Position numbers and translations under genes: made by a program. From Verrucomicrobiota bacterium (GTDB taxonomy: Bacteria > Verrucomicrobiota > Verrucomicrobiia > Opitutales > Opitutaceae): DNA of 44,584 nt. This document shows positions 16,203 through 26,253 of this stretch, piece after piece. Every line of letters starts with the position of its first letter. Position 1 is the first letter of the stretch. The notes beneath the pieces are model-generated. The model was not told the DNA's origin. It did no database searches and was given only the letters and a program-made list of their open reading frames with translations. The stretch covers positions 1 to 44,584 of the forward strand of contig JAUVVA010000018.1 of assembly GCA_030604905.1 (NCBI GenBank), in the 5' to 3' direction.

Positions 16203-18784
16203 GGGTTGGCCAGGTTGATGGCTTGCAGGCGGGTGCGCGCGTCGGCGAGTTCGGGACGGGTGGCGATGCGCTCGTTGCGGATCATCTCGCGGTAGGTGGC
16301 GGCGGCCTCGGCGCTGCGGCCGAGCCGCTCGAAGGCCTGGCCGGTGGCGAGGTAGGCGCGGGCGACCCACTCGGGATGGCGGACGTGGCTCACGAACACG
16401 CGTTGGAAAAACACGATGCCGCGCGGCAGGTCGCCCTGGCGCACCGCGATCTGGCCGAGGTGGTAGAGGCTGAGCGCGGTGGCTTCTCCGCGCCACTGTT
16501 TGGCCGCGGCGATGGTCTCGAAAAGCGTGGCGGCCTTGTCGAGCTCGCCGAGGGCGAAGTGACTGCGGGCCTGGCCGACGGTGGCCTCGCGCAGGCGGTG
16601 CGGGGCGGAGGCCTTGCGGATGGCGTCGGTGTAGAGCTCGAGGGCCTCCGAGGCGCGGCCGGCGGCGAGCGCGATGTCGCCCAGGCCGACGTAGGCGAAG
16701 TCGCGATAGTCGGAGGAGGGGAAGCGGGTGAGGAGCTCGTTGAAGAAGAGCGCGGCGCGTTCGGTGTCGCCGGTCTGGTTGAGCGCCTCGCCGGCGACGG
16801 CGAGCAGGGGCGCGCTGAGCTCCTCCGGCGGGAGTTCGCGGCCGATGGCGAGGTGGAGCTGCGTGGCCTCGGCCGCCCGGCGGCGAAGCTGATGCATGCG
16901 CGCCTCGTAGAAGCGCAGGCGGGCGCTGACGAGGGGCCCGGGCTCGCCCGCGAGCTCGAGCTGCGCCTTCAACTGGGCGGAGGGGGAAACGGGCGCGGCG
17001 CCGTCCGCGGGGGCCTGGCGCTGGCGGGCGCGGATCTGCGCCATCAGCTCGAGGATCTTTTCCACGTCCTCGTTGGCGGCGTTGTCCATCTGCAGGCCGA
17101 CGCGGTCGGCGAGGAAGGCCCAAGCCTCGTCGGTCTGGCCGGCGCGCGCCTGGGCGCGCGCCACCCAGTAATACCAGCCGAGCGCGAGGCGGCTGTTGGG
17201 CTGGCGGTTGATCTGGTCTGTGAAGATCGAGATGATGCGGGGCCAGTCGCGCTTCTGCTCGAGCAGGCGGCCGATCTCGCCGAGCGCGTAGTGGAGGACC
17301 TCGTCGGTGTGGGCGGCGCGGGCGGCGCTCAGGTAGGTCTCGATCGCCTCGTCGTTCCGGCCGAGGGTCTTTTGGACGTCGGCCTTGAGGGAGAGAACCT
17401 GCGGGAGGAGGCCGTCGTTGGGGAAGCGTTTCTGCCAGTCGTCGCAGGCCGCGATCGCCTCCTTGTATTGCTGGAAGGCGAAGAGGCAGACGGCCAGGCG
17501 GTAGTAGGCGTCGCTGAGGTAGACGCTGTTGGGATGGTTTTTGATGAAGGCCTTGATCGCCTTCTCCGCCTTCCCGTAGCGGTCGGGATCGCTGGTATCG
17601 AGGAACCAGGAGATCGCGGACCGGTAGCCGGCGTTTTCCCGCCACTCGCCCTGCGGATACTCGCGCACGTAACGGTCGAACATCTCGCGCGCCCCCGCCC
17701 AGTCGCGGAGCTCGAAACGGGAAAGGCCGAGCTGGAAAATCACGCGCTCGAGCGTCGCGCCGTCGCTCTTGGTCAGGGCCGTGCCAAAGAAGGAGGCGGC
17801 GACCTCGGGCTGACGGAGCTGGGCCGAGATCTGGCCGCCCATGGCGGCGATCTCCGGCGCCATGGGGTTGCCGGGGAACTCCAGCAGGAAGCGCGAGCAG
17901 AGCGCCTGGGCCTCCGGCAGGCGACGGACGTTCTGTTTGGCGATGATCAGGCCGTGCAGGGCGAAGGCGCGGTCGGGCGAGGCGGGGAAGCGCTTGAGGA
18001 CCTCGTTGTAGACGACGATCGCCTCCCAGGAGCGCTCCAAGGCCATGTAGCACTGCCCGAGACGGAGCAGGCGGGGCAGGTCGAAGTCGGCGTTTTCCTC
18101 GACGGTCTTCAGCGCCTCGCGCGCGTCCTTCAGGCGATCGGCGTAGCGGTGGACGTCGACTCTCGCGCCGAGGGCGGTCTGGCCGGTCTGGGCGGCGGTG
18201 TGGCGCTGGTGAAGATCGATGATGCGCTGACGTTGGAGCTCGATGATCTGCTCGCGCCAGAGGGTGTTCTGCAGGAGTTCCAGCGCCTCGTTGTGCTTGT
18301 TCTCGGCGATCAGCGAGTCGGAGATGCTCAGGGTCAGGCTGTGGACGAGGACAAAATTGTCGATGCCCTGACTGTCCGTGCGGCCGCTCAGGCCCCGCAG
18401 CGACCGGATGGCGGCGAGCGCCTCGGGCATGCGCTTGGCCTGGATCAACGCGTGGGTGAGGCCGGCGCGGGCGCCGTTGAGCTGGGCGCCGTTCGGGTAG
18501 GTCTGGAGATAGAAGCGGAAGGCCTCGATCGCGCCGTTAAAATCGCCCTTCCGCAGCTTGGCGGTCGCGATGGAGTAGTGGACCGGCTCCAGGGCCGGCC
18601 CCGGCTGCGCCTCTTTCAGGATGCGTTCGAAGCTGGCGATGGCGGTGTCGAAGTCGCCGCGGTTAAACGCCTCGGCACCTTGGTTGAACACCGCGTCAAG
18701 GGTGGAGGTCGGCGCGGGAGGTGTCTGCGCGCAAAGCAGTGGCTGTATCGGCAGCGCGAGAAGCGCGACAGAGAGACAAGCCAT
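16199..18784 (-). CDS. Large secreted tetratricopeptide-repeat protein
   Basis: 861 residues from the ATG at 18784; a longer frame begins at 18979, but a signal peptide (MACLSVALLALPIQ...) starts here and a likely promoter lies downstream of the longer start. Nearly the whole mature protein is made of tetratricopeptide-like helical pairs, such as 'GAEAFNRGDFDTAIASFERI', 'YRLAVCLFAFQQYKEAI' and 'YVGLGDIALAAGRASEAL'. It looks like a YbgF/BamD-type periplasmic repeat scaffold but is much longer. It is the first gene of the minus arm and is coupled to the next gene by ATGA. The likely role is a periplasmic scaffold for the motor and PA14 proteins, by inference. Confidence 0.9.
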   Translation of the reverse strand: MACLSVALLALPIQPLLCAQTPPAPTSTLDAVFNQGAEAFNRGDFDTAIASFERILKEAQPGPALEPVHYSIATAKLRKGDFNGAIEAFRFYLQTYPNGAQLNGARAGLTHALIQAKRMPEALAAIRSLRGLSGRTDSQGIDNFVLVHSLTLSISDSLIAENKHNEALELLQNTLWREQIIELQRQRIIDLHQRHTAAQTGQTALGARVDVHRYADRLKDAREALKTVEENADFDLPRLLRLGQCYMALERSWEAIVVYNEVLKRFPASPDRAFALHGLIIAKQNVRRLPEAQALCSRFLLEFPGNPMAPEIAAMGGQISAQLRQPEVAASFFGTALTKSDGATLERVIFQLGLSRFELRDWAGAREMFDRYVREYPQGEWRENAGYRSAISWFLDTSDPDRYGKAEKAIKAFIKNHPNSVYLSDAYYRLAVCLFAFQQYKEAIAACDDWQKRFPNDGLLPQVLSLKADVQKTLGRNDEAIETYLSAARAAHTDEVLHYALGEIGRLLEQKRDWPRIISIFTDQINRQPNSRLALGWYYWVARAQARAGQTDEAWAFLADRVGLQMDNAANEDVEKILELMAQIRARQRQAPADGAAPVSPSAQLKAQLELAGEPGPLVSARLRFYEARMHQLRRRAAEATQLHLAIGRELPPEELSAPLLAVAGEALNQTGDTERAALFFNELLTRFPSSDYRDFAYVGLGDIALAAGRASEALELYTDAIRKASAPHRLREATVGQARSHFALGELDKAATLFETIAAAKQWRGEATALSLYHLGQIAVRQGDLPRGIVFFQRVFVSHVRHPEWVARAYLATGQAFERLGRSAEAAATYREMIRNERIATRPELADARTRLQAINLANP

Positions 18785-18799
18785 TTTAAGCTTGAAATG
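18782..18799. promoter_or_regulatory. Operator-like palindrome at the minus-arm start
   Basis: CATTTTAAGCTTGAAATG, 16 of 18 positions symmetric, overlaps the start codon of the TPR gene. It shares CAT-N3-AAGCTT-N3-ATG and 12 consecutive bases with 19513-19530 in front of the plus arm. Confidence 0.4.
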
Positions 18800-18957
18800 T
18801 GCGGGGGCGGCCGAAACCGGATTTGCTGAGGCGAGGGGGGTCACGCGGAGGGGAAATTCAAACAGTCCGACGAGGGCACAAACACGGAGCGGGGTAGGGG
18901 ACGGACATTCACTGGGGGCCGCTTTACAGAGCATTTTCGCCAAGCCCGGTAAAGGAA

Positions 18958-18986
18958 ATAATCCCACAAATCGGCCCACGTATCAA
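18958..18986 (-). promoter_or_regulatory. Promoter of the minus arm
   Basis: On the minus strand, TTGATA (18986-18981) is followed by a 17-base spacer and GATTAT (18963-18958), with an extended -10 TGG just before it. Transcription would start near 18951 and give a leader of roughly 165 bases before the TPR start. Confidence 0.55.
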
Positions 18987-19498
18987 GTCCATGGCTTGCC
19001 TTCGATCACACAAGTAATTGTGAATTAATGGGAACTGGGTCAGTCGGCGGAGGCCTGCGTGGAATACGGGGTCGGCGCGTGCGCAGGCTTGTCGGTGTGC
19101 TCCTCGTTCTGTTTATCGAGAGCCTTTTTACCATACGTCCTTGTATAAACGGGATGGCTGGCTGGGCCTTACAAGGTCGGCCCGGCGGTTGGAGATCGGC
19201 CGGATCGAGTCTGCGGCAGGCGGGAAGATTCGTGCGCCGGGCCGGGTGGGCGCTCCTTGGCGCCGACTGGGTGCAGATTTTATGCGGTTTACGCTTCCGT
19301 CCGCCACGTCGACTCCCTTCCACGGCGCCTCGCCACTGGGGAGAACTCTGTGACCTGATCCATAAGATTCTGTTGAGGGCGTTATTGCGAAAATAGAGGT
19401 TCGCGGTGGTTCTTTTCTCCCGTGGGCCTGTCACAGCCTGTGCCCCCATGCCTCAAGCCCCTCCTGCCCCAGGGCCCGGAAACTCGAAATTTCCCGGC

Positions 19499-19529
19499 TT
19501 GACGCTTCTTTTCATTTTAAGCTTCCTAT
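19499..19529 (+). promoter_or_regulatory. Possible promoter of the plus arm
   Basis: TTGACG (19499-19504) resembles a -35 element. An 18-19-base spacer leads to a poor -10 (TCCTAT, 19524-19529). The operator-like site lies inside the spacer. Confidence 0.3.
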
Positions 19530-19530
19530 G
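19513..19530. promoter_or_regulatory. Operator-like site before the plus arm
   Basis: CATTTTAAGCTTCCTATG matches the site at 18782-18799 at 15 of 18 positions, including the first 12. The symmetry is weaker here (CAT-N3-AAGCTT-N3-ATG). Confidence 0.35.
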
Positions 19531-19596
19531 GGCCCCGAGCCTACCTCTAGCTGCGGCGTCGTTTCGCGCCCTCACCCCTGAACCCTGCCCTTCCTC

Positions 19597-20689
<1,093 letters not shown>

Positions 20690-20691
<2 letters not shown>

Positions 20692-20737
20692 GCGGCGGCT
20701 CCAGGTCACCTCCCGGCCCCGGGCCGCGAAGCCGCTC
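20690..20737. other. Hairpin between the MoxR and DUF58 genes
   Basis: GAGCGGC (20690-20696) pairs with GCCGCTC (20731-20737), enclosing a GC-rich inner palindrome around CCCGG/CCGGG. It overlaps the MoxR stop and could attenuate or stabilise the operon transcript. Confidence 0.4.
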
Positions 20738-20773
20738 CTTCGCCCCCGCGCCGGCCCTCCTCCGTCCCACCCC

Positions 20774-21667
20774 ATGGCCGCCTCCCATTCCCTTCTCGAT
20801 CCGCAGACGCTCTCGCGCGCCGAGCCCCTCGGGCTCTTCGCGCGCCGCGTCGTCGAGGGCTACCGGGTCGGCGAACACCGCTCGCCCTTCAACGGCTTCG
20901 CCATCGAGTTTTCCCAGCACCGCGAATACACGCCGGGCGACGACCCGCGCCACCTCGACTGGAAGATCCTCGGCCGCGCCGACAAGTATTACATCAAGCA
21001 ATACGAGCAGGACACCAACTTCGTCGCCCACCTTCTCCTCGACGCCTCCGCGTCGATGGCCTTCGGCTCCGGGCCTGTAACAAAAATCCACTACGCGCGC
21101 GGCCTCGCCGCCTGCCTCGGCTTCCTCATCCTCCAGCAACGCGACGCCGTCACCGCCACCATCTTCGACGACCGGCCCCGCTCCACTTTCCCCCGGACCG
21201 ACAGCCTCGGCAAGGCGCAGCAGCTCTGCAAGGTGCTCACCGACCTCGAGCCTTCGCGTCCGGGTAATCTTCGCGCCTGCCTCCAGGACTACGCCGCGCG
21301 GCTGAGCGCCCGCGGCATCGTGGTGGTGATCGGCGATTTCCTCGACGATCCCGCCGACCTCCTCCAGGCCCTGCGCCGGCTCAGCCTCACCCGCAGCGAG
21401 GTGATCGTCTTCCAGGTCCTCGACCACGAGGAGATCAGCTTCCCGCTGGAGGGGAACATCCGCTTCATCGGCCTCGAGGACGACTCGCGTCTCCAGACCA
21501 ATCCCGCCGACCTGCGCAAGAGCTACCTGGCCGCCTTTCACGAGCACCAAAAGGCCGTGCGCCGCGCCTGCGAGCAGTGCGGCGTCCACTACACGCTCTG
21601 CGACACCAGCCGGCCGCTCGCCGAGGCGCTGACCGGCTACCTCGCCTTCCGCTCCAAGGCCGGTTGA
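20774..21667 (+). CDS. DUF58 domain protein
   Basis: 297 residues. The DUF58 signature YTPGDDPRHLDWKILGR lies at 52-68, followed by a VWA-like metal site DASAS (90-94). It has no membrane segment, so it is probably cytoplasmic and works with MoxR. DUF58 proteins nearly always lie next to MoxR. It ends 24 bases before the BatA-like gene; the region between is C-rich without a Shine-Dalgarno sequence. Confidence 0.95.
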   Translation: MAASHSLLDPQTLSRAEPLGLFARRVVEGYRVGEHRSPFNGFAIEFSQHREYTPGDDPRHLDWKILGRADKYYIKQYEQDTNFVAHLLLDASASMAFGSGPVTKIHYARGLAACLGFLILQQRDAVTATIFDDRPRSTFPRTDSLGKAQQLCKVLTDLEPSRPGNLRACLQDYAARLSARGIVVVIGDFLDDPADLLQALRRLSLTRSEVIVFQVLDHEEISFPLEGNIRFIGLEDDSRLQTNPADLRKSYLAAFHEHQKAVRRACEQCGVHYTLCDTSRPLAEALTGYLAFRSKAG

Positions 21668-21691
21668 ACGCCCGCCCCCGCCCGCCGCCCG

Positions 21692-23818
21692 ATGCAATTT
21701 CTCGCTCCCGCCGCCCTCGCCGGACTCGCCGCGCTCTCGCTGCCGGTGATCATTCACCTGCTCAACAAGTTTCGCGTCCGCGAGGTGCGCTGGGCCGCCA
21801 TGCGTTTTCTCCAGGTCGCCGCGCAGAAAAACGAGCGGCGCGTGCGCATGGAGGACCTCATCCTCCTCATCCTGCGCTGCCTCGTCCTGGCCCTGATCGT
21901 CTTCGCCTTCGCCCGCCCCACCTTCGACAAGGTGGACCGCGCCGACCTCGTCGCCGGCGATCCGCTCACCGTCATGGTGCTGCTCGACCAGTCGGCCAGC
22001 ATGGGCGCGAGCGACGGCATCGAGACCCGCTTCGCCGCCGCGCGCGACGCCGCGCTCGCCTTCCTGGAGGGCCTGCCCTCCGGCTCCGCCGCCGGCCTGC
22101 TGCTCGTGCACGACGGCTTCGCCAGCCCCGTCGCCCGTCCCACGCGCGACCTTGCGCTCGTGCGCCGTAGCGTCGAGCTCGCCCGGCTCACCGACCGGGG
22201 CACCGACTTCGAGCCCGCCCTGCGCGCCGCCGTGGAGGCTCTGCGCAATCTGCCCGGGCGCCGCGAGATCCACCTCTTCACCGACAACCAGCTCGTCGGC
22301 TGGCGCGAGCTCGAGCGCGTGCGCGAACTGCTCCGCGGCGCGCCCGAGGTGCAGGTCGTCATCTCCGCCCCCTCCCTCGGCGACGGCCCCGTCACCGCCA
22401 ATCTCGCCATCACGAACCTGCGGCTCGACACCGCCGTCCCCATCGCCGGCCAGCCGATCCGTGTCCTCGTCGAGGTGACCAACGGCGGGGCCATGCCCGT
22501 CGGCGGCGTGCGTCTCGCGCTCGCGGTCAACGGCGAGCCCGCCTCGGCCGACGCGGTCATCAACGACCTCGCCCCCGGCGGCACCCGCCACGTGCCCCTC
22601 CTCGTCCGCCTGCCCGAGACCGGCTTCCACACCCTCACCGCCTCGCTGCCGACCGACCGTCTCGCCTTCGACAATCGTCGCACGCTCGCCGTGCAGGTCG
22701 CGCCCGCTCGCGAGGTGCTCGTCGTCGAGGCCCGGCGCGGCCCCTCCGCCTGGCAGGGCAGCGGCCACTTCCTCGCCGCCGCGCTCGCCCCCGTGGACGC
22801 GGAGGCCGCCGCGCGCCATTACCTGAACATCACGCGCGTCACCGCCGCCGAGCTCGACGCGTCGCGACTTTCCGAATACGCCGTGATCTTCCTCGCCGGG
22901 GCCGATCCGATCGCGCCCGCCCAGGCCGCCGCGCTGGCCGCCTATGTGCGCGAGGGCGGCGGCCTCGTCGTCATGCCCGGCGAGCCCACGCCCGCGGAGC
23001 TGTTCTCCGACGCGCCCTGGCCCGACATCCTGCCGGCCTCACTCTCCACGCCCCTCGAGCCCGCGCGCGGCGGCGTCGAGCCCGCCCCCTACAACCATCC
23101 CCTGCTCACGCTCTGGAACGACCCCGCGGCCGGCAACCTCGCCGCGCTCCGCTTCGCCCGGGTCTTCCCCCTCGCCCCCTTCGACTCGCCCGAGGTCCAG
23201 GTGGCGCTGCGCTTCGCCGACGGTTCCCCCGCCGTGCTCGAGCGTTCCGTCGGCCGCGGCCGCGTCGTCCTCTTCGCCGCGCCGCCCGTGCCTGCCTGGA
23301 CCAATCTCCCGCTGCACCCGGCCTTCGTGCCGCTCATGCACCGGGTCTTCGCCGCCAGCGCCCGCGGGTCCGCCCTGCGGCTCAACCTCGCCCCGGGCGA
23401 GGTCTTCCAGGCCCCCGTGCCGATCGAGCAGCTCAACCGCGACGTGTTCGTGCGCGGCCCGGCCACCGACGCGCGGCCCGTCGCCGTCGGCAGCGTGGAG
23501 CTGGTCGAGGCCCGCGCGATGCTCCGCGTGCGCGCCTCGGCGCAGGCCGGCCGCCACAGCGTCTACGTCGGCCAGATCGAGCGGCCCGATTTCATCTTCG
23601 CGGTGCAGACGCCCGCCGAGGAATCCGACCTGCGCATCGCGCCGCCCAACGTCCTCGTCGCCCCGCCCGCCGCCGGTGCGGAGGCCGCGCCCGCCTTCGT
23701 GGCCCCCTCCGCTCCCTTCCTCACCGCGAAGCAGCTCTGGATGATCGCCCTCGCCGCCGCCGCCTTCCTCTCCTGCGCCGAGCTTCTGCTCGCGCTCCGC
23801 ACCAGTCGCTCCCGTTGA
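21692..23818 (+). CDS. BatA-like VWA membrane protein
   Basis: 708 residues. The N-terminal 1-80 matches the BatA / aerotolerance-regulator N-terminal domain: a helix (1-24), a basic segment and a second helix (about 55-75). A VWA domain follows with a metal site DQSAS at 99-103. The middle is beta-rich (CARDB-like, near 240-320), then a glutamine-amidotransferase-like region, and a final transmembrane helix (about 680-703). It probably sits in the inner membrane with its domains facing the periplasm, working with MoxR in complex assembly. Its stop is 8 bases before the next ATG. Confidence 0.93.
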   Translation: MQFLAPAALAGLAALSLPVIIHLLNKFRVREVRWAAMRFLQVAAQKNERRVRMEDLILLILRCLVLALIVFAFARPTFDKVDRADLVAGDPLTVMVLLDQSASMGASDGIETRFAAARDAALAFLEGLPSGSAAGLLLVHDGFASPVARPTRDLALVRRSVELARLTDRGTDFEPALRAAVEALRNLPGRREIHLFTDNQLVGWRELERVRELLRGAPEVQVVISAPSLGDGPVTANLAITNLRLDTAVPIAGQPIRVLVEVTNGGAMPVGGVRLALAVNGEPASADAVINDLAPGGTRHVPLLVRLPETGFHTLTASLPTDRLAFDNRRTLAVQVAPAREVLVVEARRGPSAWQGSGHFLAAALAPVDAEAAARHYLNITRVTAAELDASRLSEYAVIFLAGADPIAPAQAAALAAYVREGGGLVVMPGEPTPAELFSDAPWPDILPASLSTPLEPARGGVEPAPYNHPLLTLWNDPAAGNLAALRFARVFPLAPFDSPEVQVALRFADGSPAVLERSVGRGRVVLFAAPPVPAWTNLPLHPAFVPLMHRVFAASARGSALRLNLAPGEVFQAPVPIEQLNRDVFVRGPATDARPVAVGSVELVEARAMLRVRASAQAGRHSVYVGQIERPDFIFAVQTPAEESDLRIAPPNVLVAPPAAGAEAAPAFVAPSAPFLTAKQLWMIALAAAAFLSCAELLLALRTSRSR

Positions 23819-23826
23819 ACCGCTCC

Positions 23827-26253
23827 ATGGACTGGCTCCGCTCCCTCTTCTTCCCCGGCTCGGCCGCCCCTTCCGAGGGCTCCGTCACCACGCTCACCTT
23901 CGAGGGCTTCGATCCCGGTTGGGCGCTGCTCACCTGGATCGCGCTCGGCTTCCTGCTCTGGTGGCTCCACCAACGCTTCCTGCCGGCCACCGCCCCGTCC
24001 AAGCGCCACGGCATCGTCGCCCTTCGCCTGCTCTTCGTCGCGGCGCTGCTCTTTGTCGCCACCCGCCCCGTCCTTCTCACCACCGTGGTGGAGCGCGTTC
24101 GCCAGAAACTCGTCGTGCTCGTCGACGCCTCCGCCAGCATGGACGTCGCCGACCTCCGCACCGAGCCCGAGGACCTCGCCCGCGCCGCGATCGCCAGCGG
24201 CCGCCTCGCCCCGGACCGCGGCCTCTCCCAGAGCGTCCCCTCCGAGCCCGTGCGCCCCACCCGCCGCGAGATGCTCCAGGCCCTCGCCGTCAATCCGCGC
24301 CTCAACCTCTGGCCCCGCCTCGACGAACGCGCCGAGCTCTCCTTCTACACCTTCGGCCGCGATGCCACCGAGGCCGTGCCCGCCGGCTCCGGCGACGCCG
24401 TGGCCGACGCCCGCGCCTTCTTCGCCCGCCTCCGGGCCGACAAGCCAAGCACCGCCATCGGCGAGGCCATCCGCCAGGTGCTGGAGCGCCACCGCGGCGA
24501 GGCGCTGGCCGGCATCCTCGTGATGAGCGACGGCGGCAACAACCGCGGCCTCGCCCCCGCCGAGGCCGCCGCCATGGCCCGCGCCGACGGCGTGCCGCTT
24601 TTCCTTTACGGCGTCGGCGTCACCGACCCGCGCGACGTGGTGCTCGCGTCGGCCGAGGCGCCCCGCCTCGCCTTCATCCGGGAGCGCGTGGCCGTCCGCG
24701 TGCGGCTCGCCGCCAACGGCTTCGAGGGCCGCGTCGCCCAGCTCTCGCTGCGCGATCCCGGCCTGCCGGGATCCCCCGCGCTCGCGGAGACGCAGGTCAC
24801 CCTGCCGGCCCGCGGCGTCGTGGAGGCCGAGCTGGCCTTCAGCCCGCAGCGCGCGGGCGAGTTTTCCCTGGAGGTCGCCTCCCGTCCGCTCGAGGGCGAG
24901 GCCAGCGTGGACAACAACGTGGCGCCGCTGCGTATCCGCGTGATCGATACACGCGTCCGCGTTTTCATGATCGAGCAGGAGCCGCGCTGGGATTGGCGCT
25001 TCCTGCTGGACTTCCTCCAGGACGACCGCCGCCTCTCGCTGCGCTGCGTGCTGCTCGACGGCGACCAGCGTCTCCTTACGCTGCCCAACACCCCTTTCCT
25101 CGCGCGCCTGCCTGACGACCGCGCCGAGCTCTACTCCAGCGACATCATCCTGATCGGCGACGTCGATCCCGCCCGCCTCGGCCGCGAGCGCATGGAGCTC
25201 ATCCGCGAGTGGGTCGACCAGGCCGGCGGCGGTCTTGTCTTCCTCGCCGGGCCCAACCACAGCCCGCGCGCCTACCTCGGCACGCCCCTCGAGCCCCTGC
25301 TCCCCGTCGTGCCCATGGCGATGGCGCGGGACGCCTTCGCGGCCCGCCATCCGGAGCCGGTGCAGCTCGCCCTGACGCCCGCCGGCGCGCGCTCGCCCCT
25401 GCTCCGTCTGGCCGACGGGGATCGCGAAAACGCCGCCATCTGGAACGAGTTTGTCGGCGTGCGCTGGACCGCGCGCGTCGCCCGAGCCCGCCCCGGCGCG
25501 GAGGTCCTGCTCGTCGATCCCTCGCGCGACCGCGCCACGCCCACCGGGCCCGGTCCCGTGATCGCGCGCCAGCGCTTCGGCCGCGGCGAGGTCATGTATT
25601 TCGGGTTCAACGAGACCTACCGCTGGCGCAGCGGCTTCGGCGGCAAGCACTACGGCCGCATCTTGGGCCAGATTTTCCAGGCGCTCTCCCTCGAGCGCCT
25701 CTCCGGCGCCTCGAAGCAGGTGCAGCTCCGCGTGGACCGCCCCGAGTATCAGTTGGGCGACCGCGTCGTCATTTCGGGTCGCCTCTATCGACCCGACTTC
25801 CGGCCGCTCGTGGCGGATGTCATCCCGGCCCGCGCCACCTTCCTGCCGGCCGGCGGGCTCGATCCGGTGGAGCAAGAGATCCAGCTCCGGCCCGTGCCGG
25901 ACGAGATCGGCGCCTACCGCGCGGAGTTCACCCCGGCCCAGCCCGGGCGCTACCGCTTCTTCACCCTGCTGGATCCATCCGCGCCGGTGGAGTTTGACGT
26001 CGTCGAGCCGCGTCTCGAGCAAGCCGACGCCGCGCTCAACCTCGCCCTGCTCGAGGCCACCGCCGCGGCCGGCGGCGGGCGGGTGTTCCGCGAGGAGGAC
26101 CTCTTCGAGCTGCCCCGCCTGATCGAGCAGAAGAGCGGCAGCGTGACCTCGTTCAGACGCCTGGAGCTCGCCTACTCGCCGGTGCTGCTCGGCTTGATCC
26201 TCCTGCTGGCCTGCGCCGAGTGGCTCGTGCGCCGCCTCAACCGCCTGAAATGA
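23827..26253 (+). CDS. VWA and GATase1-like membrane protein
   Basis: 808 residues from the ATG at 23827; a TTG at 23815 overlapping the upstream stop is also possible. Two helices (about 32-50 and 62-82) precede a VWA domain with the metal site DASAS (100-104). A beta-rich segment follows, then a class-I glutamine-amidotransferase-like region (about 400-600, GDVDPARLG and GGGLVFLAGP), and a C-terminal helix (about 782-803). This layout is the usual partner of BatA-like proteins in Planctomycetota and Verrucomicrobiota. No catalytic Cys triad is obvious in the GATase-like part, so it is probably structural. Confidence 0.9.
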   Translation: MDWLRSLFFPGSAAPSEGSVTTLTFEGFDPGWALLTWIALGFLLWWLHQRFLPATAPSKRHGIVALRLLFVAALLFVATRPVLLTTVVERVRQKLVVLVDASASMDVADLRTEPEDLARAAIASGRLAPDRGLSQSVPSEPVRPTRREMLQALAVNPRLNLWPRLDERAELSFYTFGRDATEAVPAGSGDAVADARAFFARLRADKPSTAIGEAIRQVLERHRGEALAGILVMSDGGNNRGLAPAEAAAMARADGVPLFLYGVGVTDPRDVVLASAEAPRLAFIRERVAVRVRLAANGFEGRVAQLSLRDPGLPGSPALAETQVTLPARGVVEAELAFSPQRAGEFSLEVASRPLEGEASVDNNVAPLRIRVIDTRVRVFMIEQEPRWDWRFLLDFLQDDRRLSLRCVLLDGDQRLLTLPNTPFLARLPDDRAELYSSDIILIGDVDPARLGRERMELIREWVDQAGGGLVFLAGPNHSPRAYLGTPLEPLLPVVPMAMARDAFAARHPEPVQLALTPAGARSPLLRLADGDRENAAIWNEFVGVRWTARVARARPGAEVLLVDPSRDRATPTGPGPVIARQRFGRGEVMYFGFNETYRWRSGFGGKHYGRILGQIFQALSLERLSGASKQVQLRVDRPEYQLGDRVVISGRLYRPDFRPLVADVIPARATFLPAGGLDPVEQEIQLRPVPDEIGAYRAEFTPAQPGRYRFFTLLDPSAPVEFDVVEPRLEQADAALNLALLEATAAAGGGRVFREEDLFELPRLIEQKSGSVTSFRRLELAYSPVLLGLILLLACAEWLVRRLNRLK

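Larger units (their letters stand above)
18785..19596. other. Divergent control region between the two arms
   Basis: 812 bases, less GC-rich than the flanks. It carries a good minus-strand promoter (18958-18986), a weaker plus-strand promoter (near 19499) and two matching operator-like sites. Open frames at 19028-19396 (plus) and 19006-19449 (minus) overlap each other, have no family features and are not called as genes. Confidence 0.65.

Noticed and set aside
16223-18829. An 868-codon plus-strand frame opposite the large TPR gene
   Set aside because: The minus-strand product has a signal peptide and regular TPR motifs; the plus frame has low-complexity Gly/Ala/Glu composition and no family features.
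19006-19449. Small open frames on both strands of the divergent control region
   Set aside because: They overlap each other, show no recognisable domain and sit between two promoters; the region is better explained as regulatory.
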